From NCBI RefSeq assembly GCF_022815905.2, contig NZ_CP119327.1, positions 1,054,001 through 1,118,000 of the forward strand: a stretch of 64,000 bases of DNA. Direction: 5' to 3'. Positions 25,466 to 33,584 of the stretch are shown here, in pieces (positions within the stretch are counted from its first letter, which is position 1; each line of letters begins with the position of its first letter). Under the pieces are notes generated by a model. It was not told where the DNA came from and did no database searches. It saw nothing but the letters and a program-made list of their open reading frames with translations. The translations under genes were made by a program, and so were the position numbers. Origin of the DNA: Staphylococcus sp. NRL 16/872. Its GTDB lineage: Bacteria; Bacillota; Bacilli; Staphylococcales; Staphylococcaceae.

Positions 25466-25957
25466 ATGTTAACGAATGTATTAAATGTGCTTGAAAGTAC
25501 TGACGGTAACCGTATTAAACAGGGTGATAAATCAATCATGCGTTATGTGTTACAAGATGCGAATAACGATAACTTAGATTTAAACGAACTAAGTGCTAAA
25601 GCGTTTTTCAGTTTAAACGACAAAGTTGAGTATACGTATGCAACGGTAGTTAAAGATAACGCAGTTGAGATTGTAATCGACGATGTCATACCAGCTGGTC
25701 TTTATACACTTGAAATTTGGGTTGATAACAAATATTCGTTTCCTAGCGATAACAAAGCAAAAATCGAAGTGGTACCTAGCATTATTGGTAAAGGCATTGA
25801 AGATATTAAGAGTAAGAATATTTGGGACGAAGTGCTTAAATATGGTATCGACAAAGGCCTTATCAAACAAGACGGTGGCAGTGATTTTGTCGTAAGTGCA
25901 GAACCGCCTAAAGATACAAATAAAATCTGGATAGATACAAACGGAGGTCAAAAATAA
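25466..25957 (+). CDS. Short BppU-family baseplate protein
   Basis: A 163-aa protein equivalent to a BppU N-terminal domain alone (SIMRYVLQDANNDNLDLNE; IPAGLYTLEIWVDNKYSFPS), ending in a motif frequent at the junction to phage fibre tips (EPPKDTNKIWIDTNGG). It could be a truncated fibre, or a connector to which another tip protein binds. It overlaps the next gene by 1 nt (AATGG). Confidence 0.65.
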   Translation: MLTNVLNVLESTDGNRIKQGDKSIMRYVLQDANNDNLDLNELSAKAFFSLNDKVEYTYATVVKDNAVEIVIDDVIPAGLYTLEIWVDNKYSFPSDNKAKIEVVPSIIGKGIEDIKSKNIWDEVLKYGIDKGLIKQDGGSDFVVSAEPPKDTNKIWIDTNGGQK

Positions 25958-26493
25958 TGGCAAACGCAATTCCTAAAATATATAATGAGCAAACTAATGA
26001 ATGGATTGAATTAATGGCAAAACCTATTGCTGAAGAAGTAGTGCGAATAATGAAAGAAGATTTTATGCGTAATAAAGAAGATATTAAATTATCAGAACTT
26101 AGTTATGGTAACGAGAACGAGTTTAGATATTATATTGCTTATCAAGCTGATGTAAATCAATCAGCGATTTTCAATTTAGAAGGTTCACTACCCTTTTTTT
26201 TGAATGAGATTCTTAATAAAAAAGATAATTACTCTGCATTATCAAATAAAGATGTATTAAACGACGCTGATGCACTATCTTTTATCGAGCCGTTAAATGT
26301 TTTTGATGTAGTATACAAAGACACATTCGGCAATGAAGTTACAACGAGAAGTAACGAACTTCCACAAGATTTAATGATGGCAACTTCACGTGTCATAAAA
26401 AACAATAAGTCAGGTAATTTTACTATCTCATACACATTTAATGATAATCCTATTGAAGATAAACAATATAATTTTGAAAAGGCTAGCGAGTAA
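25957..26493 (+). CDS. Phage protein of unknown function before the holin
   Basis: A 178-aa protein not recognised by me. The N-terminus (IPKIYNEQTNEWIELMAKPI) resembles a short attachment motif seen after BppU-type genes. The remainder is mixed alpha/beta with no transmembrane segment. Coupling to the preceding BppU-like gene suggests it is a baseplate or fibre accessory. Confidence 0.5.
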   Translation: MANAIPKIYNEQTNEWIELMAKPIAEEVVRIMKEDFMRNKEDIKLSELSYGNENEFRYYIAYQADVNQSAIFNLEGSLPFFLNEILNKKDNYSALSNKDVLNDADALSFIEPLNVFDVVYKDTFGNEVTTRSNELPQDLMMATSRVIKNNKSGNFTISYTFNDNPIEDKQYNFEKASE

Positions 26494-26509
26494 TCGCTGG
26501 TCTTTTTTT
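26480..26509 (+). terminator. Terminator before the holin gene
   Basis: A stem centred on AGCGA/TCGCT around GTAA, extended by weaker pairs, is followed by CTTTTTTT. It lies at the end of the tail genes and directly before the lysis pair. Confidence 0.6.
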
Positions 26510-26521
26510 GGAGGAATGAAG

Positions 26522-26773
26522 ATGACATCAGATAAATTAAAACAATATATTGGCTTATTCGGTGGTATGTTAAGCGCTTTATACCTTGCGTTAAAAGCAA
26601 GTGGTATAGAAGTGCCATTTTTAATGCCAGATAAATTAACAGCTTGGGAAAACTTTGCAACGTCCACTGTACCGTTTTTAATCGCCATATATGGCGTGTA
26701 CAAAAATTCATATGTATTACATCAAAAATCTAAAGCACAAGAAGAATACTTGAAAGAAAATAACTTAAAATAG
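26522..26773 (+). CDS. Holin
   Basis: An 83-aa membrane protein directly before the endolysin, with two hydrophobic helices (IGLFGGMLSALYLALKASGI and VPFLIAIYGVYKNSYVL) and a charged C-terminal tail (KAQEEYLKEN). This is the layout of small class II holins that time lysis by forming membrane holes. ATG 26522 follows GGAGGAATGAAG; the longer upstream reading overlaps the terminator and is rejected. The exact holin family is not certain. Confidence 0.82.
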   Translation: MTSDKLKQYIGLFGGMLSALYLALKASGIEVPFLMPDKLTAWENFATSTVPFLIAIYGVYKNSYVLHQKSKAQEEYLKENNLK

Positions 26774-26784
26774 GGGTGTTATAA

Positions 26785-28197
26785 ATGGCTACTGAAAATT
26801 GGAAAGGCGTAAAAGTACGCTATGATCTATTAACTAAAGGTACACGACGATATGGCGAGAAATTAGATGGTGGTAAACCACAATTTATTGTTGCACATGA
26901 TACAGGTAACCCTAATACATCAGCACAAACTAATGTTAATTATTACGAGAATACTTATAATATACCTTGGAACAGTGTAGCTAGCGCGCATATATTCGTT
27001 GATGATAAAGAATGTGTCGTATGTATACCGACAACAGAAAAAGCATGGCATGTATTATATGACGCGCCTACTGATAACCTTTGGTATAACAAAGATGCAA
27101 ACGACGTAGCGATTGGTGTAGAGATTTGTTACTTTAGCGATAAAGAGCGTTCTCGTAAAGCTTTAGATAACGGCGCTCGTGTGTTAGCATATTTGGCAGA
27201 ATACTGGAATATTGACTATAAAACTCGCATGCCGGGACATCAAGATATCCAATCTGATAAACAAGATCCAGGCAATCTTTTGCAAGCGTGCGGATATGGT
27301 CGTAACACAAGCAACTTAGATAAACAAGTAGCTAAATACTACAAAAAAGATGTTAAAGTCAAAGTGACACCTACATCAGCCAAAAAAGGTGCTACTACAC
27401 TCACACGTGACGAATTCGTGAAGTGGCTTAAAGCTACTGAGGGAAAACAATATGATTATGATATGTATGCAGCATTCCAATGTTTTGATTATGCTAACGT
27501 TGGTTGGAATAAATTATTTGGTCACGGACTAAAAGGTGACGGAGCTAAAGATATTCCATTTAACGCTTGGAATTTAGAAAAGTTTAAAGAAGAGGCAAAG
27601 GTTTATAAAAACACACCTAAATTCTTAGCAAAACCTGGTGACCTAGTTGTTTGGGGTGCTCAACTCGGTGGTGGTTGGGGTCACGTTGCTTGGGTAGTTG
27701 AGGCTACTTTAGATTATATAGTTGTAATCGAGCAGAACTGGTTAGGCGGTGGTTGGACTTCTGGACCAATCAATAATGGTACTGGTTGGGAAACGGCTAC
27801 ACGCAGAAAGCACAATTATGAAACTGAAATGTGGTTCATTCGACCTAACTTTGCTACTAAAGCCACAACTAATACATTGTCTAATAAGCTAAAAGATAAA
27901 AAAGAAGAGAAGAAAATCACGTGGAACTGGAAAGGTCGCTTTGTTGCTAATACAACTATTAAAGTTAGACGTTCAGCTGGTTTACATGGATCAGTTGTAG
28001 ATAGCAACTCATGGTTACTTAAAAATCAATGGGTAGACTTTGTATCTGTGACTAAACGCAATGGATATTGGTGGGCTAAGTTTAAATATCCGACTAACCC
28101 TAGCGCCGGTTACTTCTATTGTGCTTTATGTAAAATCACAGATAAACAAGAACGTATTAAGAAAGAGAAGTATTTTGGCAAGATAAATTGGAAGTAA
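26785..28197 (+). CDS. Endolysin: amidase_2 - CHAP - SH3b
   Basis: A 470-aa lysin. Residues 25-165 are an N-acetylmuramoyl-L-alanine amidase_2 domain with Zn ligands (FIVAHDTGN, His38; a second His in [15 protein letters not shown]). Residues 205-350 are a CHAP peptidase (Cys233 in [11 protein letters not shown]; His in [12 protein letters not shown]). Residues 370-460 are a C-terminal SH3_5 wall-binding domain ([20 protein letters not shown]). The gene is uninterrupted and complete. It is the last gene of the late operon, followed by a strong terminator. Confidence 0.93.
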   Translation: MATENWKGVKVRYDLLTKGTRRYGEKLDGGKPQFIVAHDTGNPNTSAQTNVNYYENTYNIPWNSVASAHIFVDDKECVVCIPTTEKAWHVLYDAPTDNLWYNKDANDVAIGVEICYFSDKERSRKALDNGARVLAYLAEYWNIDYKTRMPGHQDIQSDKQDPGNLLQACGYGRNTSNLDKQVAKYYKKDVKVKVTPTSAKKGATTLTRDEFVKWLKATEGKQYDYDMYAAFQCFDYANVGWNKLFGHGLKGDGAKDIPFNAWNLEKFKEEAKVYKNTPKFLAKPGDLVVWGAQLGGGWGHVAWVVEATLDYIVVIEQNWLGGGWTSGPINNGTGWETATRRKHNYETEMWFIRPNFATKATTNTLSNKLKDKKEEKKITWNWKGRFVANTTIKVRRSAGLHGSVVDSNSWLLKNQWVDFVSVTKRNGYWWAKFKYPTNPSAGYFYCALCKITDKQERIKKEKYFGKINWK

Positions 28198-28199
28198 TA

Positions 28200-28208
28200 T
28201 GATATAAT
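28200..28208 (+). promoter_or_regulatory. Extended -10 promoter 1 (TGATATAAT)
   Basis: TG-A-TATAAT, directly after the endolysin stop. With the terminator ending near 28281 it would give an RNA of about 65-70 nt. Confidence 0.5.
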
Positions 28209-28245
28209 ATACTCAGATGACATTTCACTATATACTCGTTCGTAT

Positions 28246-28281
28246 AGGGATAAGCATAACGGTGCTTGTCCCTTATTTTTT
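28246..28281 (+). terminator. Main terminator after the endolysin / end of sRNA unit 1
   Basis: AGGGATAAGCA and TGCTTGTCCCT make an 11-bp stem with one G-T and loop TAACGG, followed by TATTTTTTAT. It can end both late-operon transcripts and RNA starting from the promoter at 28200. Confidence 0.8.
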
Positions 28282-28282
28282 A

Positions 28283-28350
28283 TGTTATAATTAAATAGAT
28301 TTTAACGCTAAACGATCTAGCCATATCTCTATTCGGGGTATGGCTATTTT
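28283..28350 (+). ncRNA. Putative small RNA unit 2
   Basis: The promoter TGTTATAAT (28283-28291, TG-N-TATAAT) has TGCTTG 17 nt upstream as a possible -35. The transcript would start near 28297 and end at the hairpin TAGCCATATC/GGTATGGCTA followed by TTTTAT (28318-28350). A second perfect 8-bp hairpin (GCGACCGA/TCGGTCGC, 28353-28376) lies just downstream. No ORF is present. The RNA is a prediction from sequence only. Confidence 0.45.
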
Positions 28351-28381
28351 ATGCGACCGACATCAATATCGGTCGCAAATA

Positions 28382-28463
28382 TGCTATAATTGAATAGAAA
28401 TTGCGGTACACATCTGCGGAGTGTATCTGAGGTCAACTGTTGCGACGGTTGGCCTATTTTTTT
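28382..28463 (+). ncRNA. Putative small RNA unit 3
   Basis: The promoter TGCTATAAT (28382-28390) has the same TG-N-TATAAT form as units 1 and 2, and the same following TNAATAG. The RNA would start near 28396 and end at the stem AGGTCAAC/GTTGGCCT (28430-28455) with ATTTTTTTA. An upstream weak stem (GGTACAC/GTGTATC) could fold in the same RNA. No ORF is present. Confidence 0.45.
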
Positions 28464-28491
28464 ATGCCTAAAAATAAAAATATTGTTGATT

Positions 28492-28514
28492 TTATAGTTC
28501 ATATGAACTATAAT
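28492..28514 (+). promoter_or_regulatory. Palindromic operator overlapping a -10 box
   Basis: A perfect 22-bp palindrome (28492-28513), half-site TTATAGTTCAT, ends within the -10 TATAAT (28509-28514). It lies just before the ribosome site of the first micropeptide. Its position suggests a repressor that blocks this promoter. Confidence 0.55.
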
Positions 28515-28534
28515 ATATTTAGGAGGTGAAGGGA

Positions 28535-28648
28535 ATGAGGCGAAAAGAAAGATTAGAAAAAAAGCGTCACGATAAAAGAATGATGTTAATAGCTCTGGCA
28601 GGAGTCGTACTACAAATCATTTCAATCATCGTAACGCTACTAAAATAG
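28535..28648 (+). CDS. Phage micropeptide 1 (37 aa, basic plus membrane helix)
   Basis: A 37-aa ORF: a very basic N-terminus (MRRKERLEKKRHDKRMM) and one hydrophobic helix (LIALAGVVLQIISIIVTLLK). An ideal AGGAGG at 28521-28526 with 8-nt spacing and a promoter with a palindromic operator support real translation. The size and charge pattern resemble small membrane toxins and holin-like toxins of Gram-positive prophages, but I recognise no specific family. Confidence 0.6.
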   Translation: MRRKERLEKKRHDKRMMLIALAGVVLQIISIIVTLLK

Positions 28649-28649
28649 G

Positions 28650-28667
28650 AAAGGGCGAAAGCCCTTT
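28650..28667 (+). other. GAAA-tetraloop hairpin between the two micropeptide genes
   Basis: AAAGGGC-GAAA-GCCCTTT is a perfect 7-bp stem with a GNRA loop. There is no T-run after it, so it is more likely an RNA stability or processing element than a terminator. Confidence 0.55.
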
Positions 28668-28695
28668 ACCTCATTATATTATGGAGGTGCTAAAA

Positions 28696-28791
28696 ATGAC
28701 AAGCAAAACTATGAGAAGATTAACAACAGTATTTATGGTTACAACTATTGTGTTAGCTATAATTAATGTAGTACTAATAATTTTAAAATAA
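28696..28791 (+). CDS. Phage micropeptide 2 (31 aa, membrane helix)
   Basis: A 31-aa ORF with ATG 28696 after GGAGGTG (28683-28689). The N-terminus is basic (MTSKTMRRLTT) and is followed by one hydrophobic helix (VFMVTTIVLAIINVVLIILK). It mirrors micropeptide 1 in layout and ends in the same LLK/ILK. Function is unknown; a tandem toxin-like or membrane-modulating pair is an inference. Confidence 0.55.
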   Translation: MTSKTMRRLTTVFMVTTIVLAIINVVLIILK

Positions 28792-28815
28792 TATAAACGC
28801 CTCATTCTTAATAAA

Positions 28816-29253
28816 ATGAATATATACGATGAATTAATCAACACAATCAAAAGACTTATATTAGACGACAAAGTTTCAAGTTATCAAATAAACAAAGAGA
28901 CTGGTGTGAGTTACGGCAACATAAATTCTATGCGTCGTGGTGAGAGAAGTATTGAAAATCTGACATTAAAAAATGCTGAAAAACTTTATAATTATCAAAA
29001 GGGGATAGAAGCAATGACTAACAAAACTTATATAGTAGATATGAATAAACAAGATAAAGCAGTTGAAATCATTACTAATGAATACGGTAGTTTTTACTTA
29101 TATGAGATTAGCCCTGAATGGTTAAAAGACACTGACTATATTTTAGACTTGATTAAGAATGAAGATTTAAACAGTAAATTTACTGGCGAAGAAATCGAAG
29201 AACCTACTCAATTTGAATATACATTGCAGGAAGTAAAAGACTTTTTAGAATAA
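28816..29253 (+). CDS. HTH protein at the prophage end
   Basis: A 145-aa protein. Residues 10-62 form a helix-turn-helix of phage/plasmid type (VSSYQINKETGVSYGNINSM, then RRGERSIENLTLKNAEKLYN). The C-terminal 80 residues are acidic (EYGSFYLYEISPEWLKDTD). There is no clear ribosome site before ATG 28816, whereas AAAAGGGGA precedes an in-frame ATG at 29014, which would give the 79-aa acidic part alone. It is a good candidate to bind the palindrome at 28492, but this is inference. It is the last phage gene before the host junction. Confidence 0.65.
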   Translation: MNIYDELINTIKRLILDDKVSSYQINKETGVSYGNINSMRRGERSIENLTLKNAEKLYNYQKGIEAMTNKTYIVDMNKQDKAVEIITNEYGSFYLYEISPEWLKDTDYILDLIKNEDLNSKFTGEEIEEPTQFEYTLQEVKDFLE

Positions 29254-29258
29254 AACAA

Positions 29259-29286
29259 AACCGGGATAAATTCCCGGTTATTTTTG
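29259..29286 (+). terminator. Terminator after the HTH gene
   Basis: AACCGGGA and TCCCGGTT pair around TAAAT, followed by ATTTTTG. Confidence 0.8.
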
Positions 29287-29437
29287 TGTCGAAAGTGTCA
29301 AGCGCGTGTCAAAATAGTTCTATTTAGTTCAGTTTTGTTCGAAAGATAATTCGATATAAATGCGATAAATAAGCATTTTTCTAGCTAGTTCTATATTTAT
29401 AAAAATCCCTTACTTCCCGTTTGATTACTCAGATAGT
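29287..29437. other. Probable prophage right end (attR region)
   Basis: This non-coding stretch follows the last phage gene and precedes a terminator that probably belongs to the host side. It holds three GTGTC repeats (gtgtcgaaa, gtgtcaagc, gtgtcaaaa, 29286-29311), which could be arm-type recombinase sites, and AT-rich sequence. The core cannot be fixed because attL is outside the window. Confidence 0.4.
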
Positions 29438-29469
29438 AAAGAAGACAATTTGAATTGTCTTCTTTTTTT
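29438..29469 (+). terminator. Strong terminator before menE
   Basis: AAAGAAGACAATT and AATTGTCTTCTTT pair perfectly around TG, with a T-run on the + strand (and an A-run on the other side, so it can work both ways). About 100 nt of promoter region for menE follow, with TATAAT at 29541-29546. Confidence 0.75.
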
Positions 29470-29577
29470 GATTTATAGAAATTTAAAAAACCAATCGCAT
29501 ATATTTTAATCATAACCACTGCTAACTCTTATAAAAATCGTTATAATTGATATGTATAGTGTATGGAGGAATGAATA

Positions 29578-30984
29578 TTGGATTTTTGGTTAAAAGAACA
29601 AAGTATAAATAATAAAAATAAAATAGCAGTTACAGATGGTGAAACTGCAATAACATTTGAAGATTTATATCATCGTGCTTTCAAATTATCGCAACGCTTA
29701 CTTTCTTTGAATGAAAATAGAGTGGGGCTATATATTCATAATAATATTGAATCAGTAATACTAGTGAATGCATGCTGGTTAGCTAATATTGAAGTGGCCA
29801 TGATAAATACACGGTTAACACAACAAGAAATGATTAATCAAATGCGTTCTGTAGATATTTCTACAATTATTTCTACTACGAATTTTGATTTACCTTCTTT
29901 TAAAATTGTAAATTTCAATGATTTAAACACTTTTGAACCATCTTCAAACACACAATCATTCGATATAACACGTATTGCTTCAATTATGTTTACTTCTGGA
30001 ACTACAGGTCCACAAAAGGCTGTACCACAAACCTTTGAAAATCATTATGCGAGTGCCATAGGATGTAAACAGAGTTTAGGCTTTGATCAAGATACGACAT
30101 GGCTATCTGTATTGCCTATCTATCACATTTCAGGTTTAAGTGTGATTTTACGTGCAATGATTCAAGGCTTTACAGTTCGTATTTTAAAAAAATATGAAAC
30201 TCAAACAATGCTTAATATTATAAAAGAAGAGAAACCTACCCATGTGTCACTCGTGCCACAAACATTAAAATGGCTTATGGATGCAGGGTTAAATCAACCA
30301 TTTTCAATAGAAAAAATATTACTAGGTGGCGCGAAATTATCATCAACATTAATAGATCAAGCACTTACTTATCATTTACCTATCTATAATTCGTTTGGAA
30401 TGACAGAAACGTGTTCTCAATTCTTAACTGCAACACCAGAAATGCTTGCACAACGTTATGATACTGTTGGAAAACCAAGTGAGAATGTGAAAGTAAAAAT
30501 TAAAAATCCAAATGAAGAAGGGCATGGAGAACTTCTAATTAAAGGCAACAATGTCATGAATGGCTATTTATACCCTGAGCAACTGGATGATACGTTTGAA
30601 GATGGTTACTTCAAAACAGGTGATATTGCAGAAATAGATAACGAAGGTTATGTTATGGTTTATGATCGTCGTAAAGATTTAATCATAAGTGGTGGGGAGA
30701 ATATTTATCCATATGAAATTGAAACGATAGCTAAGAAATTTGAAGGTATAGAAGATGCAGTATGTGTTCCACAGGAAGACGAAACTTGGGGCCAAATTCC
30801 AGTGCTTTATTATGTTTCTGAAAATGAAATTTCACATGATGCACTTACCCAATTTTTACAAAATAATTTAGCTAAGTATAAAACACCTAAACATTATTAT
30901 CGTATGGAATCATTACCTTATACTTCTACTGGAAAGTTACAACGAAATAAAATCATTTCACAGGTAAATCAACATGAAAATTAA
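29578..30984 (+). CDS. menE: o-Succinylbenzoate-CoA ligase
   Basis: A 468-aa AMP-forming acyl-CoA ligase of menaquinone synthesis: it activates o-succinylbenzoate to its CoA ester before ring closure by MenB. The P-loop is [15 protein letters not shown], the A5 motif is [12 protein letters not shown], and the C-terminal region has [10 protein letters not shown] and the catalytic Lys in STGKLQRNK. The start is TTG 29578, 7 nt after GGAGGA; the ATG at 29571 is in another frame that soon closes. It overlaps menC by 11 nt, so the pair is an operon. Confidence 0.93.
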   Translation: MDFWLKEQSINNKNKIAVTDGETAITFEDLYHRAFKLSQRLLSLNENRVGLYIHNNIESVILVNACWLANIEVAMINTRLTQQEMINQMRSVDISTIISTTNFDLPSFKIVNFNDLNTFEPSSNTQSFDITRIASIMFTSGTTGPQKAVPQTFENHYASAIGCKQSLGFDQDTTWLSVLPIYHISGLSVILRAMIQGFTVRILKKYETQTMLNIIKEEKPTHVSLVPQTLKWLMDAGLNQPFSIEKILLGGAKLSSTLIDQALTYHLPIYNSFGMTETCSQFLTATPEMLAQRYDTVGKPSENVKVKIKNPNEEGHGELLIKGNNVMNGYLYPEQLDDTFEDGYFKTGDIAEIDNEGYVMVYDRRKDLIISGGENIYPYEIETIAKKFEGIEDAVCVPQEDETWGQIPVLYYVSENEISHDALTQFLQNNLAKYKTPKHYYRMESLPYTSTGKLQRNKIISQVNQHEN

Positions 30985-31981
30985 AGGGATCAATTTTTAT
31001 TATTACAATGCAGCATTTCATTCTCCGATTATTACTCCTAAAGTTGAAATGACGCATAGAAAAGCACTTATAGTAGAATTCATTACTGATAATAATCAGT
31101 CTTATTTTGGAGAAAGCAACGCGTTTGAAACAAATTGGTATGATAAAGAAACCATTTATTCGGTAAAAAATGTTTTAGAAGAATGGACGGCCCACGTCAA
31201 AAATGTCACGTTTAATACGTTTGCGGATTGGGAGCCATATTTGCGTCAACTTGAGTCTTATCCTGCTGCACGTTGTACAGCAGTGATGGCAATCTACCAA
31301 ATGTATCATCAGTTACCTAGTTTCACTGTAGGATATGGAGCTACTGCTAGTGGTTTAACGGAAGCACAATTACAAACACTTCAAACGACGCAACCGCCTC
31401 GTATTAAGCTTAAATGGTCTAATCAGTTGAATGAGGACATATTTAAGTTGAATACACATCTTAATCACAAATATTATTTAGCGCTAGATGCTAATGAATC
31501 GTTATCTATTCAAGATTTGGAAAAGGTAAAACAACTTACGTCGCAACATATTATATATATCGAAGAACCCTTTAAATCATTATCTCTACTTAATGAAGTA
31601 GATCTAAATAATTATCCACCCATTGCTATAGATGAAAAAGCACTCAACGAGGAAGCGATTATTTCAATAATTGATCAATATCCAATCGACGTGGTGATTA
31701 TAAAACCATTTAGAGTAGGTGGGATTGATAAAGCGCAACAATTAATTCAAACTTTACATCAACATCAAGTTAAAGTGGTAGTTGGTGGAATGTATGAGTA
31801 TGGTTTGAGCCGTTACTTTACAGCGTTGTTAGCAAACGAAGGGGATTATCCAGGAGATATTACGCCGGATGGGTATTATTTTAAAGAAGATTATACGCAA
31901 AGCATAGGTAAATTAAAAGAGGGATTGATACATTTTAATCCCCCAATTATTAATAAAGCACAATTAACACCTTATGAGTGA
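30974..31981 (+). CDS. menC: o-Succinylbenzoate synthase
   Basis: A 335-aa enolase-superfamily enzyme that dehydrates SHCHC to o-succinylbenzoate, the step before MenE. Expected catalytic elements are visible: the KxK motif (RIKLKW), metal ligands LALDAN, YIEEPF and AIDEK, and the opposite Lys in [14 protein letters not shown] 30974 lies inside the menE 3' end. Its last 10 nt overlap the end of the convergent yidD gene. Confidence 0.93.
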   Translation: MKIKGINFYYYNAAFHSPIITPKVEMTHRKALIVEFITDNNQSYFGESNAFETNWYDKETIYSVKNVLEEWTAHVKNVTFNTFADWEPYLRQLESYPAARCTAVMAIYQMYHQLPSFTVGYGATASGLTEAQLQTLQTTQPPRIKLKWSNQLNEDIFKLNTHLNHKYYLALDANESLSIQDLEKVKQLTSQHIIYIEEPFKSLSLLNEVDLNNYPPIAIDEKALNEEAIISIIDQYPIDVVIIKPFRVGGIDKAQQLIQTLHQHQVKVVVGGMYEYGLSRYFTALLANEGDYPGDITPDGYYFKEDYTQSIGKLKEGLIHFNPPIINKAQLTPYE

Positions 31982-32223
31982 TGGTGTTCGTGATTATTTT
32001 TATCTTTTTTTAAAGGGACAGGGTCGAAACCACCTTTATGAAGTGGATGACATTTTAAAATACGACGTACGCCCATATAGCCACCTTTAAAGGCACCATA
32101 GACTTCAATTGCTTCTCTAGTATATTCTGAACAAGTAGGATAAAAGCGACAAGTCGGTGGTGTCATTGGTGAGATATAATGTTGATATATATGAATGATG
32201 CCTAAAAATATTTTTTTAAACAT
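31972..32223 (-). CDS. yidD: Membrane protein insertion efficiency factor YidD
   Basis: An 83-aa YidD/DUF37 protein that assists YidC-dependent membrane insertion. The family core is clear: [20 protein letters not shown], then [20 protein letters not shown] and [17 protein letters not shown]. The N-terminus is an amphipathic helix and the C-terminus is His-rich. ATG 32223 follows GGAGG; a longer upstream reading is rejected. It is convergent with menC and divergent from ytkD. Confidence 0.92.
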   Translation of the reverse strand: MFKKIFLGIIHIYQHYISPMTPPTCRFYPTCSEYTREAIEVYGAFKGGYMGVRRILKCHPLHKGGFDPVPLKKDKNNHEHHHS

Positions 32224-32287
32224 GGAAATCCTCCAACATAGATTAATTATTAAATAGTTTAACACATTCAAAGGAGTAGTGAAGAAC

Positions 32288-32761
32288 GTGGAGTTTATAG
32301 ATAAAGATGATAGACGTGTCACAATGCAGTTTAAAACAAATAATGATGATCCGAATGGCAATCACGTTTTAGCTATTCCCATTTTCCAGAAACAATTATT
32401 ATTTACACAACACAAACAAAGAGGTATTGAATTTCCTGGTGGCAAAGTTGAACAAGGAGAATCTAGTCGAGAAGCCGTTGAGAGAGAGTTGTTTGAAGAA
32501 ACAGGTGCGATTGCTAGTAATATAAATTATATTGCGCAATATCAAGTGCATACGAATAATGGTTCTAAGTTTGCTAAAGATGTTTATGTCATTGAGGTCA
32601 AAGAGGTTCAAAATAAAAAGGACTATTTAGAAACTGAAGGTCCTCAGTTATTCAAACGAATTGATGATATTTCTGAAGCACATCAAAGTTATTTAATTCA
32701 GGATGATGCTATTCTCAAATGTTTGGAGAGGGTGATTGAGCTTGGGTATTATAGCTACTAA
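32288..32761 (+). CDS. ytkD: Nudix nucleoside triphosphatase (YtkD-like)
   Basis: A 157-aa Nudix hydrolase. The Nudix box reads [20 protein letters not shown] followed by TGA. B. subtilis YtkD hydrolyses (d)NTPs, including oxidised ones, and its gene likewise lies near pckA. GTG 32288 is preferred to GTG 32279 because the latter is only 2 nt from AAGGAG. It overlaps the next gene by 20-26 nt. Confidence 0.85.
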   Translation: MEFIDKDDRRVTMQFKTNNDDPNGNHVLAIPIFQKQLLFTQHKQRGIEFPGGKVEQGESSREAVERELFEETGAIASNINYIAQYQVHTNNGSKFAKDVYVIEVKEVQNKKDYLETEGPQLFKRIDDISEAHQSYLIQDDAILKCLERVIELGYYSY

Positions 32762-33533
32762 AAAAATGCCGATTGAGTCAAACACGCACCGTTTTGAAGA
32801 AATCACTTATGAGGTTGATAGTCTTAAAGTTAAAGCATTACAAATGACGCCTTATGAGGAAAGTGTAAAACGCATAGTGATTTATTTACGCGGAGGTAAA
32901 GGTCAAGTTGGACGTGTTCGTGCAGCAAGATTAATGCAGTTTGCAAATTTAAATACCTTAGTGGTAGGACCATATTATAGAGGAAGTAATGGTAGTGAAG
33001 GTCGAGATGAATTTTGTCGTGCTGATTTAAACGATGTGACAGAACTAGTGCGCATTGTAAAAAAGAAATATTCAAATGCTTATGTGCATATGATTGGATT
33101 CTCAAGAGGGGGATTGCAAGGGTTACTTACGTTCCAAGATTATCCAGTTGATAGTTACATTGCATGGGGAGGGGTTTCTGATGTGCGATTAATGTACGAA
33201 GAACGCGTGGACTTGCGTGGAATGTTGCGACGAATGGTTGGTCATCCTAAGAAAGATAAAGAAGAGTATGAGAAACGTGATGCGATTAAGGATATAGATC
33301 ATACGAGCCCTCCCATATTAATTGTGCATGGAGGCAAAGATTGGCAAGTTGGCATTCATCAAGCTTATTATTTAGAAGAACAGTTGCAGAAAAAGAAAGC
33401 TCAATATGACACATTCTATCAATTAGAAGAAGGCCATGTACCACGCCCTAAAGCAATGAAAGATGTATTGAATTACGTTCATCTTTGGATGAATAAAATT
33501 GAAAAGCAAAAAGAAAATGCCCATTCTCACTAA
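32742..33533 (+). CDS. Alpha/beta hydrolase (S9-like)
   Basis: A protein of about 263 aa with an alpha/beta-hydrolase fold. The nucleophile elbow is GFSRGGLQG, the acid lies in IVHGGKDWQVG and the base in EEGHVPRP, so a full catalytic triad is present. Similarity is to prolyl-oligopeptidase-like hydrolases; the substrate is unknown. The start is uncertain: TTG 32742 is better spaced from GGAGAGG than TTG 32736, and ATG 32766 is a third option. It is coupled to ytkD by overlap and ends at a bidirectional terminator shared with pckA. Confidence 0.8.
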   Translation: MGIIATKKMPIESNTHRFEEITYEVDSLKVKALQMTPYEESVKRIVIYLRGGKGQVGRVRAARLMQFANLNTLVVGPYYRGSNGSEGRDEFCRADLNDVTELVRIVKKKYSNAYVHMIGFSRGGLQGLLTFQDYPVDSYIAWGGVSDVRLMYEERVDLRGMLRRMVGHPKKDKEEYEKRDAIKDIDHTSPPILIVHGGKDWQVGIHQAYYLEEQLQKKKAQYDTFYQLEEGHVPRPKAMKDVLNYVHLWMNKIEKQKENAHSH

Positions 33534-33569
33534 CACATCAATAAGGTGTCAGTGGAGTGGGCATTTTTA
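33514..33569. terminator. Bidirectional terminator between hydrolase and pckA
   Basis: AAAATGCCCA and TGGGCATTTT form the base of a long hairpin, with an inner stem using CACT/AGTG. T-runs lie on both outer sides, serving the hydrolase (+) and pckA (-). Confidence 0.75.
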
Positions 33570-33584
33570 TTCAACGATTAAGTA

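Noticed and set aside
26229..26711. - strand ORFs over the holin region (160 and 91 aa)
   Set aside because: They span two well-supported + strand genes and a terminator, and have no start signals.
29286..29470. tRNA or tmRNA gene as phage integration site
   Set aside because: No cloverleaf or T-arm sequence could be found; the hairpins there are simple terminators.
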